From: an uncultured Opitutia bacterium
Lineage (GTDB): Bacteria > Verrucomicrobiota > Verrucomicrobiia > Opitutales > UBA953
NCBI GenBank assembly: GCA_903850885.1
Contig: CAINMU010000010.1
Coordinates: 1 to 64,000, forward strand
DNA: 64,000 nucleotides
Direction of reading: 5' to 3'
Of the stretch, positions 44,710-54,865 are shown in pieces (position 1 is the stretch's first letter; each line of letters starts with the position of its first letter). Position numbers and translations under genes: made by a program. Under the pieces are notes generated by a model, which was not told where the DNA came from, ran no database searches, and saw only the letters and a program-made list of their open reading frames with translations.

Positions 44710-45201
44710 TTACCTCGGACCTTCAGGTTCTTTGAAACGTTCTTCGGGCGACTCGTAATTTTCAGCCTTAAAGGAGTCATCTACATGTTGGGTCAACCAC
44801 CAGCGAACGTAATGCTGGTTGGTGCAAAACCCAAGATCATGACCGTCGTGAAGAATGGTGATCCCAACATCGGTCTGGCGTTGGCAGATCATACACCCGG
44901 CCGGGACGGACACCCGTGGTTCGACCGCATCGTGCCAGGGAATACGAACATACCCTTCGTAAAGACCGCTGCTGGTAATCGAGCCAACGACCGCTTCGTC
45001 AACGTTGCGGGTCTCAGGCTTTTTTCCGTAACTGAAATTTTCGCAATAGGTCCAGAAAGGGTGGGAAAGGGCGACCTGACGTAACGTGCAAAAAGATATA
45101 AGTCGGAACTTTTCGCGGTCCGATGGGTGGGGGTGAGCCATCTCTTGCACGGCCCGATTATGAGAGCAATTACCGCAACAATCGGGTCCGCCGTTCGGCA
45201 T
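44710..45201 (-). CDS. Cys-rich small protein of unknown function
   Basis: 163 aa. The N-terminus MPNGGPDCCGNCSHN and the internal CMICQRQ look like zinc-binding knuckles; Cys and His also occur at SFCTLRQ and TYCENFS. No signal peptide or membrane segment. I recognise the MPNGGPD-CxxC opening as a type seen in other bacterial unknowns but cannot give a function. It begins 3 bases after the dihydrolipoyl dehydrogenase stop codon and so is probably the fourth gene of the 2-oxoglutarate dehydrogenase operon. Confidence 0.72.
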   Translation of the reverse strand: MPNGGPDCCGNCSHNRAVQEMAHPHPSDREKFRLISFCTLRQVALSHPFWTYCENFSYGKKPETRNVDEAVVGSITSSGLYEGYVRIPWHDAVEPRVSVPAGCMICQRQTDVGITILHDGHDLGFCTNQHYVRWWLTQHVDDSFKAENYESPEERFKEPEGPR

Positions 45202-45204
45202 GAC

Positions 45205-46605
45205 TCAAAGAGAGTGGATACTCATCTTACTCACGGCCATGGCGGCCTCCTTGAATGACTCGCTGATGGTAGGATGGGCGAAGCACGTCCGGGCGACATC
45301 TTCGGCACTGCCGCCGTATTCCATGTGGGCGCACGCAGCGGCAATCATCTCCGAAGCACCTTTGGCTACCATCTGCACGCCCAGGATCTTATCGGACTTC
45401 GCGCAAGCGATGACCTTAATCATACCCGCGGTGCCATCACTGGCGATTGCCCGCCCGTTGCCAGTCAGCTGGAATTTTCCAATTTTAATTTCGATATTCT
45501 TGGCTTTGGCATCGGCTTCGGAAAGTCCGACAGAAGCAACCTCGGGGTCGGTATAAATCACGCCGGGAATGATCGCATAATTCACATGACCATGCTTACC
45601 CGCGATATTCTCCGCAACCGCGACGCCTTCCTCTTCGGCTTTATGCGCGAGCATAGGACCGGCGACGACGTCGCCAATGGCGTAAACTCCGGGAAGATTA
45701 GTCAGAAAATGCCCATCGATGATGACGCGGCCACGTTCATCGAGCTTTAGACCCGCTTCGACGGCTCCAAGACCGGTCGTATTGGCCTTCCGACCAACGG
45801 CGACCAAGATCTTATCCGCGGGGAATTCCAGCACCTTACCCTCCCGCTCAGCCGTGAGGGCAAAACCGGCGGGGCTCTTTTTAACGCCAGTCACCTTCGC
45901 ACCTAATTCAAATTTAATACCTTGTTTTTCGAAGGCGGTCTGAGCGGCTTTGGCGATATCTGCATCATAGGAAGGTCCGCCGATGGTGGTGAGCATTTCC
46001 ACCACCGTAACTTGTGAGCCGAGTCGTGACCAAACCGAACCGAGTTCCAAACCGATCGCACCCGCACCCACGACGACCATCTTTTCGGGGACGCTCTTTA
46101 AGGCGATTCCATGGTCCGACGAAATGACGGCTTCACCGTCAAATTTCATGAAGGGTAATTCGATCGGAACCGACCCGGTCGCGATGAGGATATTCTTAGT
46201 GGTCAGGATACGCTCGCCAGCGGAACTGCGGACCAGGACTTCGCCAGGCTTGCCCAAGCGACCGAGACCACGCACGACTTCGACGCCGCGTTTGGTGACC
46301 AGAAATTCCACCCCTTTATTGAGCTGACCAACCACCTTATCCTTGTTGGCCATCATGGCCGAAACATCAAAAGTCAGCTTATCGGTACCGACGATACCAT
46401 GCTTTTTGCCTTCCCGTGCGTGCTGCCAGACTTCCGTGGAATGAAGCAAAGCCTTGGAAGGAATGCAGCCAATGTTCAGGCAGGTGCCGCCTAAGCTTTG
46501 GTCTTTTTCAACCAGCACGACCTTAAGGCCTAATTGGGCAGCCTTGATGGCAGCCACATAACCGCCGGGACCGGAGCCGATGATGACGAGATCGAGTTGA
46601 GACAT
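45205..46605 (-). CDS. lpdA: Dihydrolipoyl dehydrogenase (E3)
   Basis: 466 aa. FAD-binding IGSGPGGYVAAIKAAQLG, redox disulfide CLNIGC (Cys42/Cys47), NAD-binding VVGAGAIGLELGSVW and C-terminal AHPTISESF with the catalytic His-Glu pair. It reoxidises dihydrolipoamide in the 2-oxoglutarate (and possibly pyruvate) dehydrogenase complex. It follows the E2 gene by 21 bases and precedes the Cys-rich gene by 3. Confidence 0.96.
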   Translation of the reverse strand: MSQLDLVIIGSGPGGYVAAIKAAQLGLKVVLVEKDQSLGGTCLNIGCIPSKALLHSTEVWQHAREGKKHGIVGTDKLTFDVSAMMANKDKVVGQLNKGVEFLVTKRGVEVVRGLGRLGKPGEVLVRSSAGERILTTKNILIATGSVPIELPFMKFDGEAVISSDHGIALKSVPEKMVVVGAGAIGLELGSVWSRLGSQVTVVEMLTTIGGPSYDADIAKAAQTAFEKQGIKFELGAKVTGVKKSPAGFALTAEREGKVLEFPADKILVAVGRKANTTGLGAVEAGLKLDERGRVIIDGHFLTNLPGVYAIGDVVAGPMLAHKAEEEGVAVAENIAGKHGHVNYAIIPGVIYTDPEVASVGLSEADAKAKNIEIKIGKFQLTGNGRAIASDGTAGMIKVIACAKSDKILGVQMVAKGASEMIAAACAHMEYGGSAEDVARTCFAHPTISESFKEAAMAVSKMSIHSL

Positions 46606-46626
46606 TGAGGTAGAAAATAGAGAATG

Positions 46627-47919
46627 TTAGACGCCGAAGAGGAGGCGTTGGGGGTCTTCGATCAATTGGCGCACCTTGACCAGGAAAGTCACGGCTTCCT
46701 TGCCGTCGATGATGCGGTGATCGTACGAAAGGGCCAGATACATGATAGGCCGGATGACCACCTGGCCGTTCTCGGCGACGGGACGTTCGACGATATTGTG
46801 CAAGCCCATGATCGCCGCCTGCGGGTGGTTAAGGATCGGGGTCGAAAGCATGGAACCGTAGATGCCGCCGTTGGAAATGGTAAAAATGCCGCCCTGTAAT
46901 TCGGCTAATTGGATCTTACCGTCACGCGCGCGTTTACCGTAATCGCCGATATTTTTCTCGATTGCCGCAAAAGAAAGCAGATCGCAATCCCGGACTACGG
47001 GGACCATCAGGCCCTTGTCGGTGCCGACGGCGACGCCAATATCGTAGAAGTGATTTTCGACGATTTCTTCGCCATCAAGTTGGGCGTTGATGGCTGGAAC
47101 CTCTTTCATGGCCTGGACCGCGGCCTTGACGAAGAAGGACATGAAGCCGAGTTTAACGCCGTATTTCTTGAGGAATTCCTCACCATGACGCTTACGTAAC
47201 TCCATCACCGGAGCCATATTGACCTCATTGAAAGTCGTCAGCATCGCCGTCTCTGACTTCGCCTGAACGAGTCTTTCCGCGATCTTTCGGCGCAGGGGAG
47301 ACATTTTCTTGCGAGAAGTCCGCCCATCGCGCGAAGGAATAATAGCCACGACCGTTGCCGCGGGAGCGGCCGCCGGAGAGTTGATAACCGGGACAGGAGT
47401 GTGGGCCGTAGGTGCCAAGGTTGGGTCGACTGCCAGGATAGGAGACTGACCAGCCAGCGCCGCCAACATATCGCCTTTGGTGACCCGTCCGGCTTTGCCG
47501 CTGCCTTCGAGCGAGGCTGGATTTAATCCCGTTTCAGCCGCGAGACGACGGACGGCCGGAGAAATCTCGGCGGCCGCTCCCGATTTATTTAAAATAATAA
47601 CCTCTGGCGGCGCGACGCGCGCGACGGGGGGCCGGGTCACCTGGGCAACCGGGGCGGACGTCGGCGCGGAAACCAAACCCGCGGTGCCGGCTGCAATGCT
47701 GGCGACGATCTGCCCGACAAGAACTTCCGTTCCAGCCGGGACGGAGATTGTCAGCTGACCATCGATCTCGGCCGTACCTTCGGAGGTAACCTTATCGGTT
47801 TCGTAGGAGAAGAGAGGTTGGCCCTTGCGGACCGTATCCCCAGATTTAACCAACCAAGCGGCTAAAAGCCCACCGGTGATAGATTCTCCCATGGGAGGGA
47901 TTTTGACGTCGACAGCCAT
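46627..47919 (-). CDS. odhB: Dihydrolipoyl succinyltransferase (E2 of 2-oxoglutarate dehydrogenase)
   Basis: 430 aa from the ATG at 47919. One lipoyl domain (residues 1-77, lipoyl Lys43 in ETDKVTSE), a Pro/Ala-rich linker, a peripheral subunit-binding domain ([16 protein letters not shown]), a second linker and the catalytic domain (about 200-430) with [12 protein letters not shown]. The lipoyl and catalytic features fit the succinyl-transferring type, matching the E1 gene upstream. It transfers succinyl groups to CoA. Confidence 0.94.
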   Translation of the reverse strand: MAVDVKIPPMGESITGGLLAAWLVKSGDTVRKGQPLFSYETDKVTSEGTAEIDGQLTISVPAGTEVLVGQIVASIAAGTAGLVSAPTSAPVAQVTRPPVARVAPPEVIILNKSGAAAEISPAVRRLAAETGLNPASLEGSGKAGRVTKGDMLAALAGQSPILAVDPTLAPTAHTPVPVINSPAAAPAATVVAIIPSRDGRTSRKKMSPLRRKIAERLVQAKSETAMLTTFNEVNMAPVMELRKRHGEEFLKKYGVKLGFMSFFVKAAVQAMKEVPAINAQLDGEEIVENHFYDIGVAVGTDKGLMVPVVRDCDLLSFAAIEKNIGDYGKRARDGKIQLAELQGGIFTISNGGIYGSMLSTPILNHPQAAIMGLHNIVERPVAENGQVVIRPIMYLALSYDHRIIDGKEAVTFLVKVRQLIEDPQRLLFGV

Positions 47920-48055
47920 GTAAAGTAAGTAGGTAACCTTGGAACTCCTTGCGGACTGTTTCAACGGGGAAATCGCCGTATAATTGACACCAGATGCCTG
48001 TTTTCAGGGTAGTAGCGGGACATAGTGACCCAGCAAGGAAATCTACTGAGCCTGA

Positions 48056-50782
48056 TTAGCGACTGAAAGCCTGCCGGATGACATCCGCTTGCTCGATCTT
48101 ATGAACTGCAAGCGAACCAACCGCAGGGGAGGCAGCGGCGTCGCGACCGGCATAGAGCGCGCGAATACCTGTGCATTCCTCAATCAGTGGAGCGACGAAA
48201 GACCAGCCGCCCATATTCTTGGGCTCATCTTGAGCCCAAATAATTTTAGCAGGCGAACCGAGTTGCTGATAGAGCTTCTTAAGGGTCGCGGCATCAAAAG
48301 GGTAGAATTGCTCAAGACGCAGGATACTCGTATCCGCATCCTTCTTTGCCAGACGTTCGGCCTCGAGTTCATAGAAGATTTTTCCGGAGCAAATAATCAA
48401 TCTCGACGTCTTGGGCGCGGGCGTCGCGTCGGTCATCACCGTATGGAATTTCCCGGAGCTAAAGTCAGCCAGCGCGCTGACGCAGGCCTTGTGTCGCAAC
48501 AAGCTCTTGGGAGTTAAGACGACCAGGGGCTTGCGAAGTTCAGCTTTAACCTGCCGACGTAAGGCGTGGAAAATCTGGGCCGGCGTGGAGGGCTGAATGA
48601 CCTGAAGGTTATTTTCAGCGCACAACTGGAGGAATCGCTCGAGGCGAGCCGAAGAGTGTTCAGGACCTTGTCCTTCGTACCCGTGAGGTAAAAGAAGGGT
48701 AAGGCCGCTGGTCTGACCCCATTTGGATTCGGCCGAAGCCAGGAATTGATCGATAATAATCTGAGCGCCATTGGCGAAATCGCCGAATTGAGCCTCCCAG
48801 ATAACGAGGGCGTCTGGCGCTTCTAGCGAATAACCATAGTCGAACCCGAGGACGGCATATTCCGAAAGCGATGAATTAACCAACTCGATCTTCGCGCTGC
48901 CAATGGAAGACAACGGACAATACTCCGCATCATTGGAAGGATCGTGCAAAACGGCATGACGATGCGAAAAAGTACCGCGCTCGCAATCTTGGCCGGAAAG
49001 ACGTATCGGGTGTCCTTCGGCCAGTAAAGTGGCGAAAGCAAGCCCTTCGCCCAGACTCCAGTCGAAATGAATGCCGGATTTGAAAGCCTCGGCTTTGATA
49101 TCCAGCAAGCGTTTCAATTTCGGGTGTGGGCTGAAATCTGGGGGCATCTGCCATAAAGCAGGAGCAACCTGGTCAAGCAGCGAGGCGGCTACGGAAGTAT
49201 CCGTTTTAAAATCGTAAGGCGAATTAAACGGGCGCAGTTCAGCGGGGTGTTTCTGGCGCGCCTCGATTTCTAACGTCAGAGCGGCCTGGGCCCGGTCTTG
49301 GGCGGCGTTCAGCAGCACGTCGCACTCCGTGCGAAGCGCCATCAGCAGGCCGTCGGCAGTCGTGCCGGACTCGGTCAGCCGTGAAGCATAGAGTTCGGCG
49401 ACCGAAGGGTGTGAAGTAATATTACGGTAGAGGACGGGCTGGGTAAAAGCAGGCTCGTCGGTTTCGTTGTGTCCGTAACGGCGGTAGCAAACGATATCAA
49501 CGACGGCATCCGCGCCAAATTTCTGCCGATACTCCAAAGCGATTTCGGCAGCCAAGACAACGGCATCGGGATCGTCTCCATTGGCGTGCAGAATGGGCGA
49601 CTCGGTGAACTTGGCGATTTCCGTGCAATGACGGCCGGTGCGAGCTTCATCAGGATTCGTGGTGAAGCCGACCTGATTATTACTTACCAGGTGAAGGGTG
49701 CCACCGACCGAGTAACCCTTCAGGCCGGCGAGATTTAAAGTTTCCATCACCACTCCTTGGCCGGCAAAAGCGCCGTCACCGTGAATCAGGATGGGGAGGG
49801 CGGCGGCCCTACTGACACCCACTTGTAAGTCGATGCGGGCGCGGGTGCGTCCAAGGGCGACAGGATTGACGGCTTCAAGGTGACTCGGATTAAAGGCCAA
49901 TGTGAGAGCGATTTTTTTGCCACTGACGGTTCTTTCACCCTCATAACCTAGGTGATATTTGACATCGCCGTCGCCGGTGGAGGTATCGGGAAGATGGTGC
50001 TCAGAGAAAGCAGCAAAGAGTTGCTCGGGTTTCTTACCGCAGATGTTGACCATAACATTTAGCCGGCCGCGATGGGCCATGCCCAACACGATATCCGTGA
50101 TCTTAAGCCCGGGTGAACGGTATAAAAGTTGCTCCAAGGCGGCCATGATGACTTCGCCACCCTCCACCGAAAAACGTTTCGCACCGACGAAAGTCCGATG
50201 CAAAAAACGCTCGAATTGTTCGGCTTGGACGATGGCGTGCAAGAAACGCTTCCGGGCATCCGCATCGTATGCCGGCCGCAGACCGGACGACTCGATACGC
50301 TCCTGGAGCCACCGGCGACGTTCGCCGTCTTGAATATGGGTGTATTCGACGCCGATGGGTCCACAGTAAATGGATTTTAGTTTGGCAATAATCTCGGAAA
50401 GGGGTAACAATTTACCGCCCAAGAAATCCCCGGTATTAAAAACCTTATCGGGTGCGATACTGTCCAGACCCAGCGCCTTATCGGTGAGCTCGAAGTGAGG
50501 CGTAGGATCAAAGAGCGGATTAAGCCGGGCTTGAAGATGCCCGAGCAACCTATAGGCATTGATCGCCGCCAAGACTTTCCACTGCGCCGCGGCATCGATG
50601 GGGGAGCTTACCGAGCTGCTGCCTTTCGCCGAAACTTTCGGTGGTAGGCTAAGGCCCAATTCAAAACCTTCGAAGAAAGTGCGCCATTCGGCATCGACGG
50701 AGGCCGGGTCAGCCGTCCAGCGCTCATGATAAGTGGCGACGAGGTCGGCATTCCAACGGGTTCCTACACTAAGATGTTTCAT
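48056..50782 (-). CDS. sucA: 2-oxoglutarate dehydrogenase E1 component
   Basis: 908 aa. The N-terminus (LVATYHERWTADPASVDAEWRTFFEGFE) is the conserved E2-binding region of OGDH E1, and the thiamine diphosphate core is intact (GMAHRGRLNVMVNICGK, HGDGAFAGQGVVMETLNL, YRRYGHNETDEPAFTQP). It decarboxylates 2-oxoglutarate in the TCA cycle. The E1-E2-E3 gene order is complete here; a 136-base gap before the E2 gene could hold a second promoter. Divergent from the SNF2 helicase gene. Confidence 0.96.
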   Translation of the reverse strand: MKHLSVGTRWNADLVATYHERWTADPASVDAEWRTFFEGFELGLSLPPKVSAKGSSSVSSPIDAAAQWKVLAAINAYRLLGHLQARLNPLFDPTPHFELTDKALGLDSIAPDKVFNTGDFLGGKLLPLSEIIAKLKSIYCGPIGVEYTHIQDGERRRWLQERIESSGLRPAYDADARKRFLHAIVQAEQFERFLHRTFVGAKRFSVEGGEVIMAALEQLLYRSPGLKITDIVLGMAHRGRLNVMVNICGKKPEQLFAAFSEHHLPDTSTGDGDVKYHLGYEGERTVSGKKIALTLAFNPSHLEAVNPVALGRTRARIDLQVGVSRAAALPILIHGDGAFAGQGVVMETLNLAGLKGYSVGGTLHLVSNNQVGFTTNPDEARTGRHCTEIAKFTESPILHANGDDPDAVVLAAEIALEYRQKFGADAVVDIVCYRRYGHNETDEPAFTQPVLYRNITSHPSVAELYASRLTESGTTADGLLMALRTECDVLLNAAQDRAQAALTLEIEARQKHPAELRPFNSPYDFKTDTSVAASLLDQVAPALWQMPPDFSPHPKLKRLLDIKAEAFKSGIHFDWSLGEGLAFATLLAEGHPIRLSGQDCERGTFSHRHAVLHDPSNDAEYCPLSSIGSAKIELVNSSLSEYAVLGFDYGYSLEAPDALVIWEAQFGDFANGAQIIIDQFLASAESKWGQTSGLTLLLPHGYEGQGPEHSSARLERFLQLCAENNLQVIQPSTPAQIFHALRRQVKAELRKPLVVLTPKSLLRHKACVSALADFSSGKFHTVMTDATPAPKTSRLIICSGKIFYELEAERLAKKDADTSILRLEQFYPFDAATLKKLYQQLGSPAKIIWAQDEPKNMGGWSFVAPLIEECTGIRALYAGRDAAASPAVGSLAVHKIEQADVIRQAFSR

Positions 50783-50873
50783 TTAAGTGACGAATAAAGG
50801 AGGAAGAAACTTAGCCATTATGTCTTTTATTAACAAGCCCAGACGCTGGCCAAAAAATGCCAGACTTTGAGGG

Positions 50874-50902
50874 TTGAAACCACATTAATATGGAGGTTTA
50901 AT
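50874..50902 (+). promoter_or_regulatory. Candidate promoter of the SNF2 helicase gene
   Basis: TTGAAA (50874-50879) and TTTAAT (50897-50902) are separated by 17 bases, a good sigma-70-type arrangement. Transcription would start only about 6 bases before the ATG at 50915, suggesting a near-leaderless mRNA. Consensus-based guess only. Confidence 0.35.
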
Positions 50903-50914
50903 TCACTTTCGTCG

Positions 50915-53428
50915 ATGTCCTCCCCAAGACCGGCTAATCGCTCCTATTCCACGGAAGCCTTGGAAAGGTGGTTTGCGTCGATTCCCGAAGAATGGGAGGC
51001 GTCCTTTGAAGCGGCGGACCTGGAAGAAGGACGAAGAATCTACACGGAAGGTCTCGTCCGGTCGCTTGAATTGAAAATCGATTCGGCGGAGGCGGTTACC
51101 CGCATGGAAGATCAAACCGTTAGGGCCGTCATCGAACTTGGGGAGAACCAACTGGAATGGCGCACGTCGCTGCCCGAGGAGGAAAACGGCGCCCCTTACG
51201 TCGTGGCCGCTCTCTACGAGGTCGAAGAATTACTGGCAGATGAAATCACACCGATCGATGAGGCTGCCGCTGCGATCGAACCCGAAGCCATCATCGAACC
51301 ACAGCCGAAAGATACTAATCTGCGTTCGGCCCTAAAACTTCAGGTCTCCTTTGATCTCACTTCGGAAGGCCTGACAACTTCCGCTTCGTGGGGAGGGAAG
51401 GGTGGACACGCTTGGAATTGCTTCGGCCCCGGGGCCATCCCAGGCGACGAGCTTTCGGACGAACAGCGCCAGACCCTTTTCCGGTTCTCCACCGTGGCAC
51501 ACCGCGCGGGCTTCAGTTACAGCAAGACGGCCGGCACTTGGGCGATGGATAATATTGGGCGAATCGAAAGGTTCGTCCGGGAAGAATTAAGCGAGTGGCG
51601 CAAGCGCTTCAAACTCTTGGGCGAGGAGGCTTTGAACATATTCCGCAACGAGCAATTACAAGTCGCCGTGGACGCGGAAGCGGAATCTACCGGCGACGGC
51701 AAATCTTTCCGTCTAAACTGGCGGCTTAAAGCCGGCAGTCACCGTCTCTTGGCCGACGAGCAGAAACTCTTACTCAAAGCCGGCGGGCGCCCCGTGATCC
51801 TACCTGGCAAAGGGGTGGTGGCCTATAATGCGGCGGTCGCAGATTTTTCCGAAGATTGGCGAACGAAAGACGGTGAAGTGCCACGCTACCTACTACTTTC
51901 GCTTTTCGATCATGCCGCCGTCGGAGCGCTGAAATTAAACGACGATTTGAAGGTCTGGAAAGATCAACTCTTACAGGAGCCGTCGCCGCCGGATAATCTT
52001 CCGGCGCACCTGCGACCTTACCAAGCCAAAGGCGTGGCATGGCTCGGCCGTCTTTGCGACTTGGGCTCCCACCCATTGCTGGCCGATGAAATGGGCTTAG
52101 GTAAAACGGTCCAAGTACTGGCCCTCCTGGCCACCCGGCCGGTCGGCGAACGTTTGCTCATCGTCTGTCCGGCCAGCGTCATTCCCGTCTGGCTGGGGGA
52201 AATCAAACGCTTTCACCCTGAACTCGTCGCGTCCGTCCTGACCGCTGACGATGACTTTGAGAAGAATCCGCACGCCAAGATTTGGATTTCAAGCTACACG
52301 CAGCTGCGTCGTCACGCCGCCTTGTTGCCAAAAATAACCTTCGGTTATGCGGTCCTCGATGAAGCCCAAGCCATCAAAAATCCCGAATCAAAAACGACGC
52401 AGACCTGTATCGCGATCCAAGCCCATCATCGTATTGCCATCACCGGTACGCCGTTAGAAAACCGTCCGACAGACCTTTGGACTATCTTCCGCTTCCTCAT
52501 GCCAGGCTTGCTCGGTAAGCGTGCTAATTTCGAACGTATGATGTTACGCGACCCCTCGGTAGCCTTAGGTAAGGTACGCCGGCAGGTTTCCCCCTTTATC
52601 CTCCGACGTCTGAAACGTCACGTCGCGTCTGACATTCCACCTAAGATGGAAGTCGTACTTCCTTGTCCGCTAACCCACGAGCAAAGAGCTTTATATCAAC
52701 ACCTGACCCAGGGAAGCGGCCTTTCCGGAGAACTTGCCGGATTGCTCTCTAAGGACGCGACATCAGTGCTCACATTATTAATGCGCCTGCGCCAAGTTTG
52801 TTGTGACCCCGGACTCCTGCCAGACAACTCGGGCTGCCCGAGCGCGCATTCGGGTAAGATCACGTTGCTCATCTCTAAGCTAACTGAAATCGCCGCCAAT
52901 GGGTCCAAGGCCGTTGTCTTCTCCCAGTTTGTCTCCTTGATTGAGCGCGTCAAAACGGCCTTGGCTCGAGACCTGCCTAACCTTCCCATCTTTGAGTTAA
53001 CCGGCGAAACCAAAGATCGCTCCGCCCCGGTCGAAAATTTTAAAGAAACCAAGGGGCCAGCTCTTTTCTTGGCTTCGCTTAAAGCGGGCGGAACGGGTAT
53101 CACTTTGAATACCGCAGAGTATGTCTTCTTGATGGATCCTTGGTGGAATCCGGCGGTTGAAGCTCAGGCTGTCGATCGAGTCCATCGGATTGGTCAAAAG
53201 AACCCAGTCTTGATTTATCGGATGATTGCACCTGGCACCGTCGAAGAGCGGATTGAGGAATTGAAGCAAGAAAAACGCGAACTCTTCTCGACCGTTGTCG
53301 GAGATATCCCGGACATGACGGATTGGACCCGACACTTCACCTCCTTAGATGCCCTCATTCGTCTGAGCGATTCGCCGGCAGCCGCAGCCTCGGCCGAAAT
53401 CGCGCCCGAGCGAGAGCACGAAGGCTGA
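50915..53428 (+). CDS. SNF2-family helicase with degenerate SWIM-like N-terminus
   Basis: 837 aa from the ATG at 50915. Residues ~15-100 resemble a SWIM module (LEEGRRIYTEGLVRSLEL, then EWRTSLPEEENGAPYVVAAL) but lack its Cys and His ligands. The SNF2 ATPase follows: ADEMGLGKTVQ near 390, DEAQAIKNPESKT near 485, then a helicase C domain with VFSQF and VHRIGQKNPV. Bacterial SNF2/HepA-like proteins translocate on DNA, remodelling RNA polymerase or nucleoprotein. No restriction or defence genes adjoin, so a housekeeping role is more likely. Confidence 0.9.
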   Translation: MSSPRPANRSYSTEALERWFASIPEEWEASFEAADLEEGRRIYTEGLVRSLELKIDSAEAVTRMEDQTVRAVIELGENQLEWRTSLPEEENGAPYVVAALYEVEELLADEITPIDEAAAAIEPEAIIEPQPKDTNLRSALKLQVSFDLTSEGLTTSASWGGKGGHAWNCFGPGAIPGDELSDEQRQTLFRFSTVAHRAGFSYSKTAGTWAMDNIGRIERFVREELSEWRKRFKLLGEEALNIFRNEQLQVAVDAEAESTGDGKSFRLNWRLKAGSHRLLADEQKLLLKAGGRPVILPGKGVVAYNAAVADFSEDWRTKDGEVPRYLLLSLFDHAAVGALKLNDDLKVWKDQLLQEPSPPDNLPAHLRPYQAKGVAWLGRLCDLGSHPLLADEMGLGKTVQVLALLATRPVGERLLIVCPASVIPVWLGEIKRFHPELVASVLTADDDFEKNPHAKIWISSYTQLRRHAALLPKITFGYAVLDEAQAIKNPESKTTQTCIAIQAHHRIAITGTPLENRPTDLWTIFRFLMPGLLGKRANFERMMLRDPSVALGKVRRQVSPFILRRLKRHVASDIPPKMEVVLPCPLTHEQRALYQHLTQGSGLSGELAGLLSKDATSVLTLLMRLRQVCCDPGLLPDNSGCPSAHSGKITLLISKLTEIAANGSKAVVFSQFVSLIERVKTALARDLPNLPIFELTGETKDRSAPVENFKETKGPALFLASLKAGGTGITLNTAEYVFLMDPWWNPAVEAQAVDRVHRIGQKNPVLIYRMIAPGTVEERIEELKQEKRELFSTVVGDIPDMTDWTRHFTSLDALIRLSDSPAAAASAEIAPEREHEG

Positions 53429-53429
53429 C

Positions 53430-54809
53430 CTACTTCGCGATTAAATCGTACTCCGAAGCACCCGTGACGGTGACTTCGGCAAATTCGCCGACCGGCAATT
53501 TCTTGGGGACTTGGACGATACCGTCGATATCCATCGCATCACCTTGGCTACGCGCGATGCCCGGACGTTCCACCAAAACACGCAATTTACGTCCGATGAA
53601 TTCTTCGCCGCGTTGCTTGGAAAGGCCTTGGAGGAGAAGCATCGCCCGGGCGTGACGTTCGGTTTTAACTTCAGCGGCGAGATGGCCTTCCATCTTAGCC
53701 CCGCGCGTACCTTCTTCTTTGGAATACTTAAAGACACCGACGCGGTCAAAGCGGGTATCCGTAAGGAAATCGAGCAACTCACTGAAATCAGCTTCGGTCT
53801 CACCCGGGAAGCCGGCAATAAAGGTCGTGCGGATAACGATATTAGGGATACCGGCCCGCATACGTTTGATGAGGTCGCGGATATAGGCCCCATCGGTCTC
53901 GCGCTGCATGGCGGTCAACATCCGGTCGGAAATGTGCTGCAAAGGAATGTCGACATACCGCGCGACATGCTTGGATTGGGCGATGGTTTCGATCAACTCG
54001 TCGCTCCAATGGGCAGGGTGCGTGTAAAGGAGCCTGATCCAGAAATCTCCTTCGATCGTATCCAGCTCACGTAAAAGCGAAGCCAAGGATTCACCTTTGG
54101 TTGAGTCGACTTTGCTGCGGGGATTAGGACGCGCGTCCGTCCAGCGATCCATTCCGAAATAAGTGGTGTCCTGCGAGATGAGGTTAATTTCTTTGACGCC
54201 TTCGGCCACCAATTGACGGGCCTCCTTGACGACTGACTCGACCGTGCGACTACGATGCCGGCCACGGATACGGGGAATGATGCAGAACGTGCAGGGGTGG
54301 TTACAGCCTTCGGCGATCTTGATATAGGCCGAATGCTTGGGGGTCAGACGAAAGCGGGGCGTGTCAAAATCTGGGATGAAGGTGGTCGTCTTGGCCAAGA
54401 ACTCCGTCATGCTGGCTTCGCCGCCCATGACCTTATGGATGACCGGGACAATATTAGTCACTTGGTCGAGACCGATGTAAGCGTCCACTTTCGGCAATTC
54501 GACGTGACCTTTGGCTCCTTCGACCACGGGCAGGGTACCTTGGTAGCGCTGGGCCATACAGCCTGCTACGATGAGCTTCTGGCCCGGGCGACGAGCCGTC
54601 GCCTTGCCGTCGCTCATCTCGTAAATGGCCTCGAGGGCTTCGTGTTTCGAAGCGTCGATGAAGGAACAAGTATTCACAATCACGACATCGGCTTCGGAGG
54701 CGTCAGCGGTCATCGACATGCCGGCCTTCGCGAGGTGGCCGATCATGATTTCAGAATCAATCAAGTTCTTGGCGCAACCAAGGGAGACGAGGCCTACTTT
54801 AACAGACAT
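53430..54809 (-). CDS. rimO: Ribosomal protein S12 methylthiotransferase RimO
   Basis: 459 aa. The MTTase N-terminal domain has SLGCAKNLIDSE, NTCSFID and AGCMAQRY cysteines; the radical-SAM cluster is CNHPCTFC; a C-terminal TRAM domain (GRKLRVLVERPG region) ends the protein. These distinguish RimO from MiaB. It adds a methylthio group to Asp in ribosomal protein S12. Convergent with the SNF2 gene, with a 1-base gap. Confidence 0.94.
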   Translation of the reverse strand: MSVKVGLVSLGCAKNLIDSEIMIGHLAKAGMSMTADASEADVVIVNTCSFIDASKHEALEAIYEMSDGKATARRPGQKLIVAGCMAQRYQGTLPVVEGAKGHVELPKVDAYIGLDQVTNIVPVIHKVMGGEASMTEFLAKTTTFIPDFDTPRFRLTPKHSAYIKIAEGCNHPCTFCIIPRIRGRHRSRTVESVVKEARQLVAEGVKEINLISQDTTYFGMDRWTDARPNPRSKVDSTKGESLASLLRELDTIEGDFWIRLLYTHPAHWSDELIETIAQSKHVARYVDIPLQHISDRMLTAMQRETDGAYIRDLIKRMRAGIPNIVIRTTFIAGFPGETEADFSELLDFLTDTRFDRVGVFKYSKEEGTRGAKMEGHLAAEVKTERHARAMLLLQGLSKQRGEEFIGRKLRVLVERPGIARSQGDAMDIDGIVQVPKKLPVGEFAEVTVTGASEYDLIAK

Positions 54810-54865
54810 GGGTTGGATAGGAGCACGAATTTGCCGAAAAGCAACCCCGGGTCACGATTCCGGCC

